64,000 nucleotides of DNA from Abelmoschus esculentus (GCA_035048815.1 JAUCBN010000003.1:22118001-22182000), one strand, 5' to 3'; shown: positions 24,912-38,800, numbered from the stretch's first letter. The notes: generated by a model from the sequence alone, not told the origin. A program made the numbers and translations.

Positions 24912-25471
24912 AGCTTCCCTTCCTTGAATAGGTATCCATCATCTCTATAAAACTTATCATGTGCACCTTTCTCACAAATTTTGTACACTTCACCAAAATC
25001 ATGGTCAGACTCGTATAATTCCTTAATGAAAGCAAAACCTAACAATTTAGAGTCTAAGGTGTTAAGAAGGGCATACCTACGTGACAGTGCATCAACAACA
25101 ATGTTTTCCTTACCCTTTTTATACATGATCACATAAGGGAAGGCTTCAAGAAACTCAACCCATTTGGCATGTCTCTTGTTTAGCTTATGCTGACCTTTGA
25201 TGTGCTTTAATGCCTCGTGGTCTGTATGGATGATTAATTCCTTAGACCATAGGTAATGCTGCCAAGTTTCCAAGGCCCGAATTAGTGCATACATTTCCTT
25301 ATCATAGGTCGGATAATTGAGTGTAGCTCCACTCAATTTCTCACTAAAGTAGGCTATGGGGCGTCCTTCTTGAGATAAAACTGCTCCAATTCCCAAACCT
25401 GAAGTATCACATTCAACCTCAAAAACTTTGTTAAAATCGGGTAAAGTTAATAATGGTGCATTATTAAACAA
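24851..25471 (-). pseudogene. Chromovirus RNase H and integrase N-terminus
   Basis: A 206-residue open frame contains the RNase H domain, which degrades the RNA strand of the RNA-DNA hybrid during reverse transcription. Visible motifs are VECDTSG (first acidic residue), DKEMYALIRALETWQHYL (glutamate), IIHTDHEAL (aspartate) and VVDALSR near the end of the domain. The spacing looks normal. The remainder leads into the integrase zinc-binding region (ELLLKEAH). Frameshifts bound it on both sides: near 25,465-25,475 against the reverse transcriptase frame, and near 24,855-24,862 against the integrase frame. Confidence 0.85.
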
Positions 25472-26507
25472 TCCTTAATCAGGTTAAAGGATTTCTCTTG
25501 TTCTTCACCCCAAAAGAAGTTGGAATTCTTTTTAATGACCTCGGTTAAAGAAGCAGCTAAGGTGCTGAAATTGGGTACAAACCAACGATAGAAGCTTGCT
25601 AAACCATGGAAGCTTCTAACTTGGCTAATGTTTGTTGGTCTAGTCCATTCCTCAATTGCCTTAACCTTCTCTCTATCAACTTCTAACCCATCTGCACTCA
25701 CAACAAAACCTAGGAAAACAACCTTGTTAGTGCAAAATATGCATTTTTGTAGATTAGCATAAAGTCTTTCATTTCTCAAAACATCTAATACTGACCTTAG
25801 ATGTTGAACATGTTCACTCAAACTCTTTCTATATTTAAGAATATCATCAAAATACACTACACAAAACTTACCCAATAATTGTCTAAGGATGTGATTCATT
25901 AATCTTATGAAAGTGCTTGGTGTATTAGTTAGACCGAACGGCATAACCAACCACTTATATAATCCTTGTTTAGTCTTGAATGCAGTTTTTCACTCATCCC
26001 CTTCTCGCATTCGAATTTGGTGGTAACCACTTTTAAGATCAATCTTAGAGAATACCTTAGAACCACTAAGCTCATCTAACATATCATCTAAACGTGGAAT
26101 AGGATGACGATACTTTACCGTTATTTTGTTAACCGCACGACAGTCCACACACATGCGCCATGTACCATCTTTCTTAGGCACAAGTAGAACAGGTACTGCA
26201 CAAGGACTAAGGCTCTCTCTAATATAACCCTTTTCCATCAAATCTGAAACTTGCCTTTGTAACTCCTTAGTTTCCTCGGGGTACTTCGATAAGCTGGTCG
26301 GTTAGGAATGATAGCACCAGGAACAAAGTCAATTTGATGCTCTATTCTACGAATCAGAGGTAGTCCACTTGGAATCTCTTCTGGAAATAGGTCTTCATAT
26401 TCCTGCAACAATGAAACAATAAAAGATGGCAGATTTGGGTCAAGATTATTAGTGCTTAAATAAATCTCCTTGTACATAAGTACAAGAACCATCTTTTCTG
26501 AAAACAA
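25447..26507 (-). pseudogene. Chromovirus reverse transcriptase (broken)
   Basis: The domain that copies element RNA into DNA is spread over three open pieces. Piece 1 (26,507-26,238) ends in the conserved start of the domain (RIEHQIDFVPGA, RPAYRS), then shifts frame near 26,280. Piece 2 (26,241-25,990) has VPVLLVPKKDGTWRMCVD and FSKIDLKSGYHQIRM with the first catalytic aspartate. It ends at a TGA stop at 25,990-25,992, and the same frame continues beyond as piece 3, so this is a single nonsense mutation. Piece 3 (to 25,447) has MPFGLTNTPSTF, the catalytic VVYFDDIL box with both aspartates, and VFLGFVVSADGL. All core motifs are recognisable, so the copy decayed after a functional ancestor inserted. 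Confidence 0.88.
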
Positions 26508-26704
26508 ATTCTTTCTTATCTCTTTTTCTTTAGCAAAAATGTTAACTCTCTTTTTTTCTTCTTTTTCTCTCTCCTTTTTCCGCTCGGATGTTACCTCACT
26601 CTCCTTGGCTCTTCACTCAATTTTGATATCACTCTCTTTGGCTTTTTCAAAGCTTTCTCTTAAATGAAGTTGATCTTTGTGAACTTGCTTTGGTGAAAGT
26701 GGGG
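26508..26704 (-). pseudogene. Charged protease-reverse transcriptase linker (broken)
   Basis: This stretch between the protease and reverse transcriptase frames encodes a Lys/Glu-rich segment on the minus strand, typical of the linker in this group. It contains a frameshift near 26,712 at the end of the protease frame and an in-frame TGA at about 26,613-26,615. The plus-strand open frame here is an artefact of the pyrimidine-rich complement. Confidence 0.65.
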
Positions 26705-27167
26705 CTAAAGTGATCTTCCTTGCTTCATGGGTGAAGGTATACCGATTGTATAACCATCATGTATGACTCTCCTATCGAACTGACATGGTCTTCCTAATAA
26801 GAGATGACCGGCGTGCATTGGCACAACATCACATAACACCTCGTCTTTGTATTTGCCAATGGAAAAAGGCATAATAACTTGTTTGATCACTTTAAGTTCT
26901 CCTCCATCTTTAAGCCACTGCAACTTGTAGGGATGTGGATGCTTGGTCGTTTCTAGGCCAAGTTTATCTACCATTAAAGTACTAGCAACGTTAGTGCAAC
27001 TACCACCATCGATAATGACAAAGCCTACCTTTCCATTAATATGGCAGCGAGTATGGAAAATGTTCTCGCGTTGCTGATCCCCATCAATTGCTTGCATGCT
27101 TAGGCTCCTTTTAACAACAAGGACCTCTTCATCTACGGCATGTTCCAACTCTTCTTCTTCTTCAAAT
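26705..27167 (-). pseudogene. Chromovirus aspartic protease and gag-pol boundary
   Basis: The open frame of 147 residues (27,148-26,705) is preceded by a few acidic codons (Glu-rich) up to the satellite junction. It carries the retroviral-type aspartic protease that cleaves the Gag-Pol polyprotein. The active-site loop reads FVIIDGGSCTN, and the downstream flap/hydrophobic-Gly motif is GHLLLGRPCQFDRR. The first loop has DGG instead of the common DSG or DTG, so activity is doubtful. The Gln/Arg-rich and acidic start is probably the end of the gag region. Everything upstream is lost at about 27,167, where sat170 begins. The frame ends early at ...RSL because of a frameshift. Confidence 0.8.
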
Positions 27168-27536
27168 TCTAAAATTTGACTCGGTTAAAATTTTTAATAT
27201 TTTACTCGGTTAAAATTTGAACGGATTCTCTATAAAGCCTTTTTATATATGCATATTTTAATCCGAACAAAACAAAAACCAGATGTTATTAAATAAAATT
27301 TTTTGAGTTCAAAAAATTAATTATGGGATTTTGAACAAAATTATACAGATTAATCTAAAATTTTCAGCTTTTTACTCGGTTAAAATTCGAACAGATTCTC
27401 TATAAGCCTTTTTAGATGTGGACGTTTTAATCTGAACAAAACAAAAACCAGATGTTATTAAATGAAATTTTATGAGTTCAAATAGTTAATTATAGGATTT
27501 TGAACAAAATTATACAAATAGATCTAAAATTTTCAT
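27168..27536. repeat. sat170 edge monomers next to the retroelement
   Basis: The array starts with a scrambled fragment in which tactcggttaaaatt occurs twice within about 35 bp (27,178-27,216). One and a half divergent monomers follow before the ordered block begins. Loss of monomer register here fits a breakpoint or old array edge. Confidence 0.75.
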
Positions 27537-30500
27537 CTTTTTACTCGGTTAAAATTCGAACAAATTCTCTATAAAGCAATTTTAGACAAGCAAGTTTTAA
27601 TCCCTACAAAACGAAATGAAATTTTATGAGTTCAAATAGTTGAACATGGGATTTTGAACAAAATTATACAGATAAATCTAAAATTTTCAGCTTTTTACTC
27701 GGTTAAAATTCGAACGGATTCTCTATAAAGCAATTTTAGACAAACAAGTTTTAGTCCTAACAAAACGAAAATTAGAGGTTATTAAATCAAATTTTACGAG
27801 TTCAAATAGTTAATTATGGGCTTTTGAACAAAATTATACAGATTAATCTAAAATTTTCAAGTTTTTACTCGGTTAAAATTCGAACGGATTCTCTATCAAG
27901 CAATTTTAGATATGCAAGTTTTAAATCCCACCAAAACGAAAACCAGATGTTATTAAATCAAATTTTATGAGTTCATATAGTTGAATATGTTCTTTTAAAC
28001 AAAATTATACAGATTAATCTAAAATTTTTAGCTTTTTACTCGGTTAAAATTTGAACGGGTTCTCTACAAAGCCTTTTTAGACGTGGACGTTTTCATCCGA
28101 ACAAAACAAAAAACAGATGTTATTAAATGAAATTTTATGAGTTCAAATAGTTAATTATTGGATTTTGAATAGAATTATACAGATAAATCTAAAATTTTCA
28201 ACTTTTTACTCGGTTAAAATTCGAACGGATTCTCTATAAAGCAATTTTAGACAAGCAAGTTTTAGTCCTAACAAAACGAAAATCAGATGTTTTTAAATCA
28301 AATTTTACGACTTCAATCAGTTAATTTTGGGCTTTTGAACAAAATTATACAGATTAATCTAAAATTTTCAACTTTTTACTCGGTTAAAATTTGAACGGAT
28401 TCTCTATAAAACCTTTTTAGACAAGCACGTTTTAATCCAAACAAAATGATAATTAGATGTTATTAAATCAATTTTTTTGAGTTCAAATAATTAATTATGG
28501 GGTTTGAACAAAATTATACAAATTAATCTAAAATTTTCAGCTTTTTACTCGGTTAAAATTTGAACGGATTCTCTATAAAGCCTTTTAACACGTGGACGTT
28601 TTAATTCGAACAAAACAAAAATCAGATGTTATTAAATGAAATTTTATGAGTTCAAATATTTAATTATTGGATTTTAAACACAATTATACAAATAAATCTA
28701 AAATTTTCAGCTTTTTACTCAGTTAAAATTCGAACGGATTCTCTATAAAGCAATTTTAGACAAGCAAGTTTTAGTCCCAACAAAACAAAAAATAGATGTT
28801 ATTAAATCAAAATTTACGAGTTCAAATAGTTAATTATGGGCTTTTGAACAAAATTATACAGATTTATCTAAAATTTTCAACTTTTTACTCGGTTAAAATT
28901 CGAACGGATTCTCTATAAAGCCTTTTTAGACATGCATATTTTAATCCGAATTAAACGATAACTAGATGTTATTAAATCAAATTTTTTGAGTTCAAATAAT
29001 TAATTATGGGCTTTTGAACAAAATTATACAGATTAATCTAAAATTTTTAGCTTTTTACTCGATTAAAATTTGAAAGGATTCTTTATAAAGCTTTTTTAGA
29101 CGTGGACATTTTAATCCGAACAAAACAAAACCAGATGTTATTAAATCAAATTTTATGAGTTCAAACAGTTAATTATGAGATTTTGAACAAAATTATGCAG
29201 ATTAATATAAAATTTTCAGCTTTTTACTCGGTTAAAATTCGAACGGATTCTCTATAAAGCCTTTTTAGACATGCACGTTTTAATCCGAACAAAACAAAAA
29301 CCATATGTTATTAAATCAAATTTTATGAGTTCAAATAGTTAATTAAGGGATTTTGAACAAAATTATACTGATAAATCTAACATTTTCAGGTTTTTACTTG
29401 GTTAAATTCGAATGGATTCTCTATAAAGCCTTTTTAGACATGCACGTTTTAATCCGAACAAAATGATAATTATATGTTATTAAATCAATTTTTTTTGAGT
29501 TCAAATAATTAATTATGGGCTTTTGAACAAAATTATACAGATTAATCTAAAAGTTTCAGCTTTGTACTCGTTTAAAATTTGAACGGATTCTCTATAAAGC
29601 CATTTTAGATGTGGACGTTTTAATCCGAACAAAACAAAACGAGATGTTATTAAATAAAATTTTATGAGTTCAAATAGTTAATTATGGGCTTTTGAACAAA
29701 ATTATACAGATAAATCTAAAGTTTTCATCTTTTTACTCGTATAAAATTCGAACGGATTCTCTATAAAGCCTTTTTAGACATGCACGTTTTAATCCGAACA
29801 AATCGATAACCAGATGTTATTAAATCAAATTTTTTGAGTTCAAATAATTAATTATGGGCTTTTGAACAAAATTATGTAGATTAATCTAAAATTTTTAGCT
29901 TTTTACTCAGTTAAAATTCAAACGGATTCTCTATAAAGCCTTTTTAGACATGTACATTTTATTCTCAACAAAACGAAAACCAGATTTTATTAAATGAAAA
30001 TTTATGAGTTCAAATATTTAATTTTGAGCTTTTGAATAAAATTATACAGATTAATCTAAAATTTTTAGCTTTTTACTCGGTTAAAATTCGAACGGATTCT
30101 CTATAAAACCTTTATAGACATGCACGTTTTAATCCCAACAAATCGAAAACCAGATGTTATTAAATCAAATTTTATGAGTTCAAATAGTTAATTATGAGCT
30201 TTTAAAAAAAATTATACAGATTAATCTAAAATTTTCAACTTTTTAGTCGGTTAAAATTCGAACAGATTCTCTATAAAGCCTTTTTAGACATGCACGTTTT
30301 AATCCGAACAAAACAATTATTAGATCTTATTAAATCAAATTTTTGAGTTTAAATAATTAATTATGGTCTTTTGAACAAAATTATACAGATTAATCTAAAA
30401 TTTTCAGCTGTTTACTCGATTAAAATTTGAACGGATTCGCTATAAAGCCTTTTTAGACATGCACGTTTTAATCCGAACAAAACAAAAACCGGATGTTATT

Positions 30501-31596
30501 AAATTAAATTTTATGAGTTCAAATAGTTAATTAAGGTCTTTTGAACAAAATTATACAGATTAATCTAAAATTTTCAGCTTTTTACTCGGTTAAAATTCAA
30601 ACGGATTCTCCATAAAGCCATTTTAGACATGCACGTTTTAATCCAAATAAAACGATAACTAGATGTTATTAAATCAAGTTTTTTGATTTCAAATAATTAA
30701 TTATGGGCTTTTGAACAAAATTATGCAGATTAATCCAAAATTTTCATCTTTTTACTCGGTTAAAATTCGAACAGATTCTCTTTAAAGCCCATTTACACAT
30801 GCACGTTTTAATCCCAACAAAACGAAAAATATATTTTATTAAATGAAATTTTATGAGTTCAAATAGTTAATTTTTATCTTTTGAACAAAATTATACTTAT
30901 TAATCTAAAATTTTTAGCTTTTTACTCGGTTAAAATTAGAACGGATACTCTATCAAGCCTTTTTAGACATGCACGTTTTAATCCAGACAAAACGAAAATC
31001 AGATGTTATTAAATCAAATTTTATCAGTTCAAATAGTTAATTAAGGGCTTTTGAATAAAATTATACAGATTAATCTAAAATTTTCAGCTTTTTACTCGGT
31101 TAAAATTTGAACAGATTCTCTATAAAGCCTTTTTAGACATACACGTTTTAATCCGAACAAAACGATAACGAGATGTTATTAAATCAAATTTTTTGAGTTC
31201 AAATAATTAATTATGGGGCTTTGAACAAAATTATACAGATTAATCTAAAAATTTCAGCTTTTTACTCGGTTAAAATTTGAACAGATTCTCTATAAAGCCT
31301 TTTTAGACATGCACGTTTTAATCCGAACAAAACAATTACTAGATCTTATTAAATCAAATTTTTGAGTTTAAATAATTAATTATGGTCTTTTGAACAAAAT
31401 TATACAGATTAATCTAAAATTTTCAGCTGTTTACTCGATTAAAATTTGAACGGATTCGCTATAAAGCCTTTTTAGACATGCACGTTTTAATCCGAACAAA
31501 ACAAAAACCGGATGTTATTAAATCAAATTTTATGAGTTCAAATAGTTAATTAAGGTCTTTTGAACAAAATTATACAGATTAATCTAAAATTTTCAG
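27537..31596. repeat. sat170 higher-order repeat, copy 1 (24 monomers, 4,060 bp)
   Basis: This copy is defined from the monomer start before a diagnostic short monomer (tccctacaaaacgaaatg at 27,601, which lacks about 20 bp) to the same point in the next copy. It contains 24 distinguishable monomers in a fixed order, including markers gaggttattaaatc (2), aaatcccaccaaaacg (3), gtggacgttttcatcc (4), gaattaaacgataac (9), ggtttttacttgg (end of 11), cgagatgttatt (13), attctcaac (15), acaattattagatctt (17), aaaccggatg (18), cccatttacacatgc (20), aatccagac (21), and a second acaattactagatctt/aaaccggatg pair (23-24). Confidence 0.9.
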
Positions 31597-34500
31597 TTTT
31601 TTACTCGGTTAAAATTCAAACGGATTCTCTATAAAGCAATTTTAGACAAGCAAGTTTTAATCCCTACAAAACGAAATGAAATTTTATGAGTTCAAATAGT
31701 TGAACATGGGCTTTTGAACAAAATTATACAGATAAATCTAAAATTTTCAGCTTTTTACTCGGTTAAAATTCGAACGGATTCTCTATAAAGCAATTTTAGA
31801 CAAACAAGTTTTAGTCCTAACAAAACGAAAATTAGAGGTTATTAAATCAAATTTTACGAGTTCAAATAGTTAATTATGGGCTTTTGAACAAAATTATACA
31901 GATTAATCTAAAATTTTCAAGTTTTTACTCGGTTAAAATTCGAACGGATTCTCTATCAAGCAATTTTAGATATGCAAGTTTTAAATCCCACCAAAACGAA
32001 AACCAGATGTTATTAAATCAAATTTTATGAGTTCATATAGTTGAATATGTTCTTTTAAACAAAATTATACAGATTAATCTAAAATTTTTAGCTTTTTACT
32101 CGGTTAAAATTTGAACGGGTTCTCTACAAAGCCTTTTTAGACGTGGACGTTTTCATCCGAACAAAACAAAAAACAGATGTTATTAAATGAAATTTTATGA
32201 GTTCAAATAGTTAATTATTGGATTTTGAATAAAATTATACAGATAAATCTAAAATTTTCAACTTTTTACTCGGTTAAAATTCGAACGGATTCTCTATAAA
32301 GCAATTTTAGACAAGCAAGTTTTAGTCCTAACAAAACGAAAATCAGATGTTTTTAAATCAAATTTTACGAGTTCAATCAGTTAATTTTGGGCTTTTGAAC
32401 AAAATTATACAGATTAATCTAAAATTTTCAACTTTTTACTCGGTTAAAATTTGAACGGATTCTCTATAAAACCTTTTTAGACATGCACGTTTTAATCCAA
32501 ACAAAATGATAACTAGATGTTATTAAATCAATTTTTTTGAGTTCAAATAATTAATTATGGGGTTTGAACAAAATTATACAAATTAATCTAAAATTTTCAG
32601 CTTTTTACTCGGTTAAAATTTGAACGGATTCTCTATAAAGCCTTTTAACACGTGGACGTTTTAATTCGAACAAAACAAAAATCAGATGTTATTAAATGAA
32701 ATTTTATGAGTTCAAATATTTAATTATTGGATTTTAAACACAATTATACAAATAAATCTAAAATTTTCAGCTTTTTACTCAGTTAAAATTCGAACGGATT
32801 CTCTATAAAGCAATTTTAGACAAGCAAGTTTTAGTCCCAACAAAACAAAAAATAGATGTTATTAAATCAAAATTTACGAGTTCAAATAGTTAATTATGGG
32901 CTTTTGAACAAAATTATACAGATTTATCTAAAATTTTCAACTTTTTACTCGGTTAAAATTTGAACGGATTCTCTATAAAGCCTTTTTAGACATGCATATT
33001 TTAATCCGAATTAAACGATAACTAGATGTTATAAAATCAAATTTTTTGAGTTCAAATAATTAATTATGGGCTTTTGAACAAAATTATACAGATTAATCTA
33101 AAATTTTCAGCTTTTTACTCGATTAAAATTTGAAAGGATTCTTTATAAAGCTTTTTTAGACGTGGACATTTTAATCCGAACAAAACAAAACCAGATGTTA
33201 TTAAATCAAATTTTATGAGTTCAAACAGTTAATTATGAGATTTTGAACAAAATTATACAGATTAATATAAAATTTTCAGCTTTTTACTCGGTTAAAATTC
33301 GAACGGATTCTCTATAAAGCCTTTTTAGACATGCACGTTTTAATCCGAACAAAACAAAAACCATATGTTATTAAATCAAATTTTATGAGTTCAAATAGTT
33401 AATTAAGGGATTTTGAACAAAATTATACTGATAAATCTAACATTTTCAGGTTTTTACTTGGTTAAATTCGAATGGATTCTCTGTAAAGCCTTTTTAGACA
33501 TGCACGTTTTAATCCGAACAAAATGATAATTATATGTTATTAAATCAATTTTTTTTGAGTTCAAATAATTAATTATGGGCTTTTGAACAAAATTATACAG
33601 ATTAATCTAAAAGTTTCAGCTTTGTACTCGTTTAAAATTTGAACGGATTCTCTATAAAGCCTTTTTAGATGTGGACGTTTTAATCCGAACAAAACAAAAC
33701 GAGATGTTATTAAATAAAATTTTATAAGTTCAAATAGTTAATTATGGGCTTTTGAACAAAATTATACAGATAAATTAAAAGTTTTCATCTTTTTACTCGT
33801 ATAAAATTCGAACGGATTCTCTATAAAGCCTTTTTAGACATGCACGTTTTAATCCGAACAAATCGATAACCAGATGTTATTAAATCAAATTTTTTGAGTT
33901 CAAATAATTAATTATGGGCTTTTGAACAAAATTATGTAGATTAATCTAAAATTTTTAGCTTTTTACTCAGTTAAAATTCAAACGGATTCTCTATAAAGCC
34001 TTTTTAGACATGTACATTTTATTCTCAACAAAACGAAAACCAGATTTTATTAAATGAAAATTTATGAGTTCAAATATTTAATTTTGAGCTTTTGAATAAA
34101 ATTATACAGATTAATCTAAAATTTTTAGCTTTTTACTCGGTTAAAATTCGAACGGATTCTCTATAAAACCTTTATAGACATGCACGTTTTAATCCCAACA
34201 AATCGAAAACCAGATGTTATTAAATCAAATTTTATGAGTTCAAATAGTTAATTATGGGGCTTTGAACAAAATTATACAGATTAATCTAAAAATTTCAACT
34301 TTTTAGTCGGTTAAAATTCGAACAGATTCTCTATAAAGCCTTTTTAGACATGCACGTTTTAATCCGAACAAAACAATTATTAGATCTTATTAAATCAAAT
34401 TTTTGAGTTTAAATAATTAATTATGGTCTTTTGAACAAAATTATACAGATTAATCTAAAATTTTCAGCTGTTTACTCGATTAAAATTTGAACGGATTCGC

Positions 34501-35826
34501 TATAAAGCCTTTTTAGACATGCACGTTTTAATCCGAACAAAACAAAAACCGGATGTTATTAAATCAAATTTTATGAGTTCAAATAGTTAATTAAGGTCTT
34601 TTGAACAAAATTATACAGATTAATCTAAAATTTTCAGCTTTTTACTCGGTTAAAATTCAAACGGATTCTCCATAAAGCCATTTTAGACATGCACGTTTTA
34701 ATCCAAATAAAACGATAACTAGATGTTATTAAATCAAATTTTTTGATTTCAAATAATTAATTATGGGCTTTTGAACAAAATTATGCAGATTAATCCAAAA
34801 TTTTCATCTTTTTACTCGGTTAAAATTCGAACAGATTCTCTTTAAAGCCCATTTACACATGCACGTTTTAATCCCAACAAAACGAAAAATATATTTTATT
34901 AAATGAAATTTTATGAGTTCAAATAGTTAATTTTTATCTTTTGAACAAAATTATACTTATTAATCTAAAATTTTTAGCTTTTTACTCGGTTAAAATTAGA
35001 ACGGATACTCTATCAAGCCTTTTTAGACATGCACGTTTTAATCCAGACAAAACGAAAATCAGATGTTATTAAATCAAATTTTATCAGTTCAAATAGTTAA
35101 TTAAGGGCTTTTGAATAAAATTATACAGATTAATCTAAAATTTTCAGCTTTTTACTCGGTTAAAATTTGAACAGATTCTCTATAAAGCCTTTTTAGACAT
35201 ACACGTTTTAATCCGAACAAAACGATAACGAGATGTTATTAAATCAAATTTTTTGAGTTCAAATAATTAATTATGGGGTTTTGAACAAAATTATACAGAT
35301 TAATCTAAAAATTTCAGCTTTTTACTCGGTTAAAATTTGAACAGATTCTCTATAAAGCCTTTTTAGACATGCACGTTTTAATCCGAACAAAACAATTACT
35401 AGATCTTATTAAATCAAATTTTTGAGTTTAAATAATTAATTATGGTCTTTTGAACAAAATTATACAGATTAATCTAAAATTTTCAGCTGTTTACTCGATT
35501 AAAATTTGAACGGATTCGCTATAAAGCCTTTTTAGACATGCACGTTTTAATCCGAACAAAACAAAAACCGGATGTTATTAAATCAAATTTTATGAGTTCA
35601 AATAGTTAATTAAGGTCTTTTGAACAAAATTATACAGATTAATCTAAAATTTTCAGTTTTTTACTCGGTTAAAATTCAAACGGATTCTCCATAAAGCCAT
35701 TTTAGACATGCACGTTTTAATCCGAATAAAACGATAACTAGATGTTATTAAATCAAATTTTTTGATTTCAAATAATTAATTATGGGCTTTTGAACAAAAT
35801 TATGCAGATTAATCCAAAATTTTCAT
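31597..35826. repeat. sat170 higher-order repeat, copy 2 (25 monomers, 4,230 bp)
   Basis: This has the same monomer order as copy 1, plus one extra monomer after number 24. The extra one carries aatccgaataaaacgataac and aatccaaaattttcatc. Differences from copy 1 are few per monomer. The region around 34,251-34,300 (end of monomer 16) reads atggggctttgaac...aaaaatttc, as in monomer 22, instead of the form in copies 1 and 3-5, which suggests a conversion patch. Confidence 0.9.
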
Positions 35827-38800
35827 CTTTTTACTCGGTTAAAATTCGAACAGATTCTCTATAAAGCAATTTTAGACAAGCAAGTTTTAATCCCTACAAA
35901 ACGAAATGAAATTTTATGAGTTCAAATAGTTGAACATGGCCTTTTGAACAAAATTATACAGATAAATCTAAAATTTTCAGCTTTTTACTCGGTTAAAATT
36001 CGAACGGATTCTCTATAAAGCAATTTTAGACAAACAAGTTTTAGTCCTAACAAAACGAAAATTAGAGGTTATTAAATCAAATTTTACGAGTTCAAATAGT
36101 TAATTATGGGCTTTTGAACAAAATTATACAGATTAATCTAAAATTTTCAAGTTTTTACTCGGTTAAAATTCGAACGGATTCTCTATCAAGCAATTTTAGA
36201 TATGCAAGTTTTAAATCCCACCAAAACGAAAACTAGATGTTATTAAATCAAATTTTATGAGTTCATATAGTTGAATATGTTCTTTTAAACAAAATTATAC
36301 AGATTAATCTAAAATTTTTAGCTTTTTACTCGGTTAAAATTTGAACGGGTTCTCTACAAAGCCTTTTTAGACGTGGATGTTTTCATCCGAACAAAACAAA
36401 AAACAGATGTTATTAAATGAAATTTTATGAGTTCAAATAGTTAATTATTGGATTTTGAATAAAATTATACAGATAAATCTAAAATTTTCAACTTTTTACT
36501 CGGTTAAAATTCGAACGGATTCTCTATAAAGCAATTTTAGACAAGCAAGTTTTAGTCCTAACAAAACGAAAATCAGATGTTTTTAAATCAAATTTTACGA
36601 GTTCAATCAGTTAATTTTGGGCTTTTGAACAAAATTATACAGATTAATCTAAAATTTTCAACTTTTTACTCGGTTAAAATTTGAACGGATTCTCTATAAA
36701 ACCTTTTTAGACATGCACGTTTTAATCCAAACAAAATGATAACTAGATGTTATTAAATCAATTTTTTTGAGTTCAAATAATTAATTATGGGGTTTGAACA
36801 AAATTATACAAATTAATCTAAAATTTTCAGCTTTTTACTCGGTTAAAATTTGAACGGATTCTCTATAAAGCCTTTTAACACGTGGACGTTTTAATTCGAA
36901 CAAAACAAAAATCAGATGTTATTAAATGAAATTTTATGAGTTCAAATATTTAATTATTGGATTTTAAACACAATTATACAAATAAATCTAAAATTTTCAG
37001 CTTTTTACTCAGTTAAAATTCGAACGGATTCTCTATAAAGCAATTTTAGACAAGCAAGTTTTAGTCCCAACAAAACAAAAAATAGATGTTATTAAATCAA
37101 AATTTACGAGTTCAAATAGTTAATTATGGGCTTTTGAACAAAATTATACAGATTTATCTAAAATTTTCAACTTTTTACTCGGTTAAAATTCGAACGGATT
37201 CTCTATAAAGCCTTTTTAGACATGCATATTTTAATCCGAATTAAACGATAACTAGATGTTATTAAATCAAATTTTTTGAGTTCAAATAATTAATTATGGG
37301 CTTTTGAACAAAATTATACAGATTAATCTAAAATTTTCAGCTTTTTACTCGATTAAAATTTGAAAGGATTCTTTATAAAGCTTTTTTAGACGTGGACATT
37401 TTAATCCGAACAAAACAAAACCAGATGTTATTAAATCAAATTTTATGAGTTCAAATAGTTAATTATGAGATTTTGAACAAAATTATACAGATTAATATAA
37501 AATTTTCAGCTTTTTACTCGGTTAAAATTCGAACGGATTCTCTATAAAGCCTTTTTAGACATGCACGTTTTAATCCGAACAAAACAAAAACCATATGTTA
37601 TTAAATCAAATTTTATGAGTTCAAATAGTTAATTAAGGGATTTTGAACAAAATTATACTGATAAATCTAACATTTTCAGGTTTTTACTTGGTTAAATTCG
37701 AATGGATTCTCTGTAAAGCCTTTTTAGACATGCACGTTTTAATCCGAACAAAATGATAATTATATGTTATTAAATCAATTTTTTTTGAGTTCAAATAATT
37801 AATTATGGGCTTTTGAACAAAATTATACAGATTAATCTAAAAGTTTCAGCTTTGTACTCGTTTAAAATTTGAACGGATTCTCTATAAAGCCTTTTTAGAT
37901 GTGGACGTTTTAATCCGAACAAAACAAAACGAGATGTTATTAAATAAAATTTTATGAGTTCAAATAGTTAATTATGGGATTTTGAACAAAATTATACAGA
38001 TAAATCTAAAGTTTTCATCTTTTTACTTGTATAAAATTCGAACGGATTCTCTATAAAGCCTTTTTAGACATGCACGTTTTAATCCGAACAAATCGATAAC
38101 CAGATGTTATTAAATCAAATTTTTTGAGTTCAAATAATTAATTATGGGCTTTTGAACAAAATTATGTAGATTAATCTAAAATTTTTAGCTTTTTATTCAG
38201 TTAAAATTCAAACGGATTCTCTATAAAGCCTTTTTAGACATGTACATTTTATTCTCAACAAAACGAAAACCAGATTTTATTAAATGAAAATTTATGAGTT
38301 CAAATATTTAATTTTTAGCTTTTGAATAAAATTATACAGATTAATCTAAAATTTTTAGCTTTTTACTCGGTTAAAATTCGAACGGATTCTCTATAAAACC
38401 TTTATAGACATGCACGTTTTAATCCCAACAAATCGAAAAGCAGATGTTATTAAATCAAATTTTATGAGTTCAAATAGTTAATTATGAGCTTTTAAAAAAA
38501 ATTATACAGATTAATCTAAAATTTTCAACTTTTTAGTCGGTTAAAATTCGAACAGATTCTCTATAAAGCCTTTTTAGACATGCACGTTTTAATCCGAACA
38601 AAACAATTACTAGATCTTATTAAATCAAATTTTTGAGTTTAAATAATTAATTATGGTCTTTTGAACAAAATTATACAGATTAATCTAAAATTTTCAGCTG
38701 TTTACTCGATTAAAATTTGAACGGATTCGCTATAAAGCCTTTTTAGACATGCACGTTTTAATCCGAACAAAACAAAAACCGGATGTTATTAAATCAAATT

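Larger units (their letters stand above)
22051..27167 (-). mobile_element. 5'-truncated, decayed CRM-like Ty3/gypsy chromovirus
   Basis: Read on the minus strand, the order is protease, reverse transcriptase, RNase H, integrase, non-coding tail, polypurine tract, LTR. This is the Ty3/gypsy order. Features pointing to the plant CRM clade are an aspartic protease with the IIDGGSCTN form followed by GHLLLGRP, an integrase tail with the GPF module, then VSATFNVADLSPF and GPMTRA-type sequence, and no canonical chromodomain after it. Gag, primer-binding site and 5' LTR are absent, and the element stops at the sat170 junction. Pol is broken by at least four frameshifts, two nonsense codons and one in-frame deletion, so the copy cannot act on its own. 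Clade assignment is from recognised motifs, not from a tree. Tekay, Reina or Galadriel relatives are less likely because they carry a chromodomain. Confidence 0.8.
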
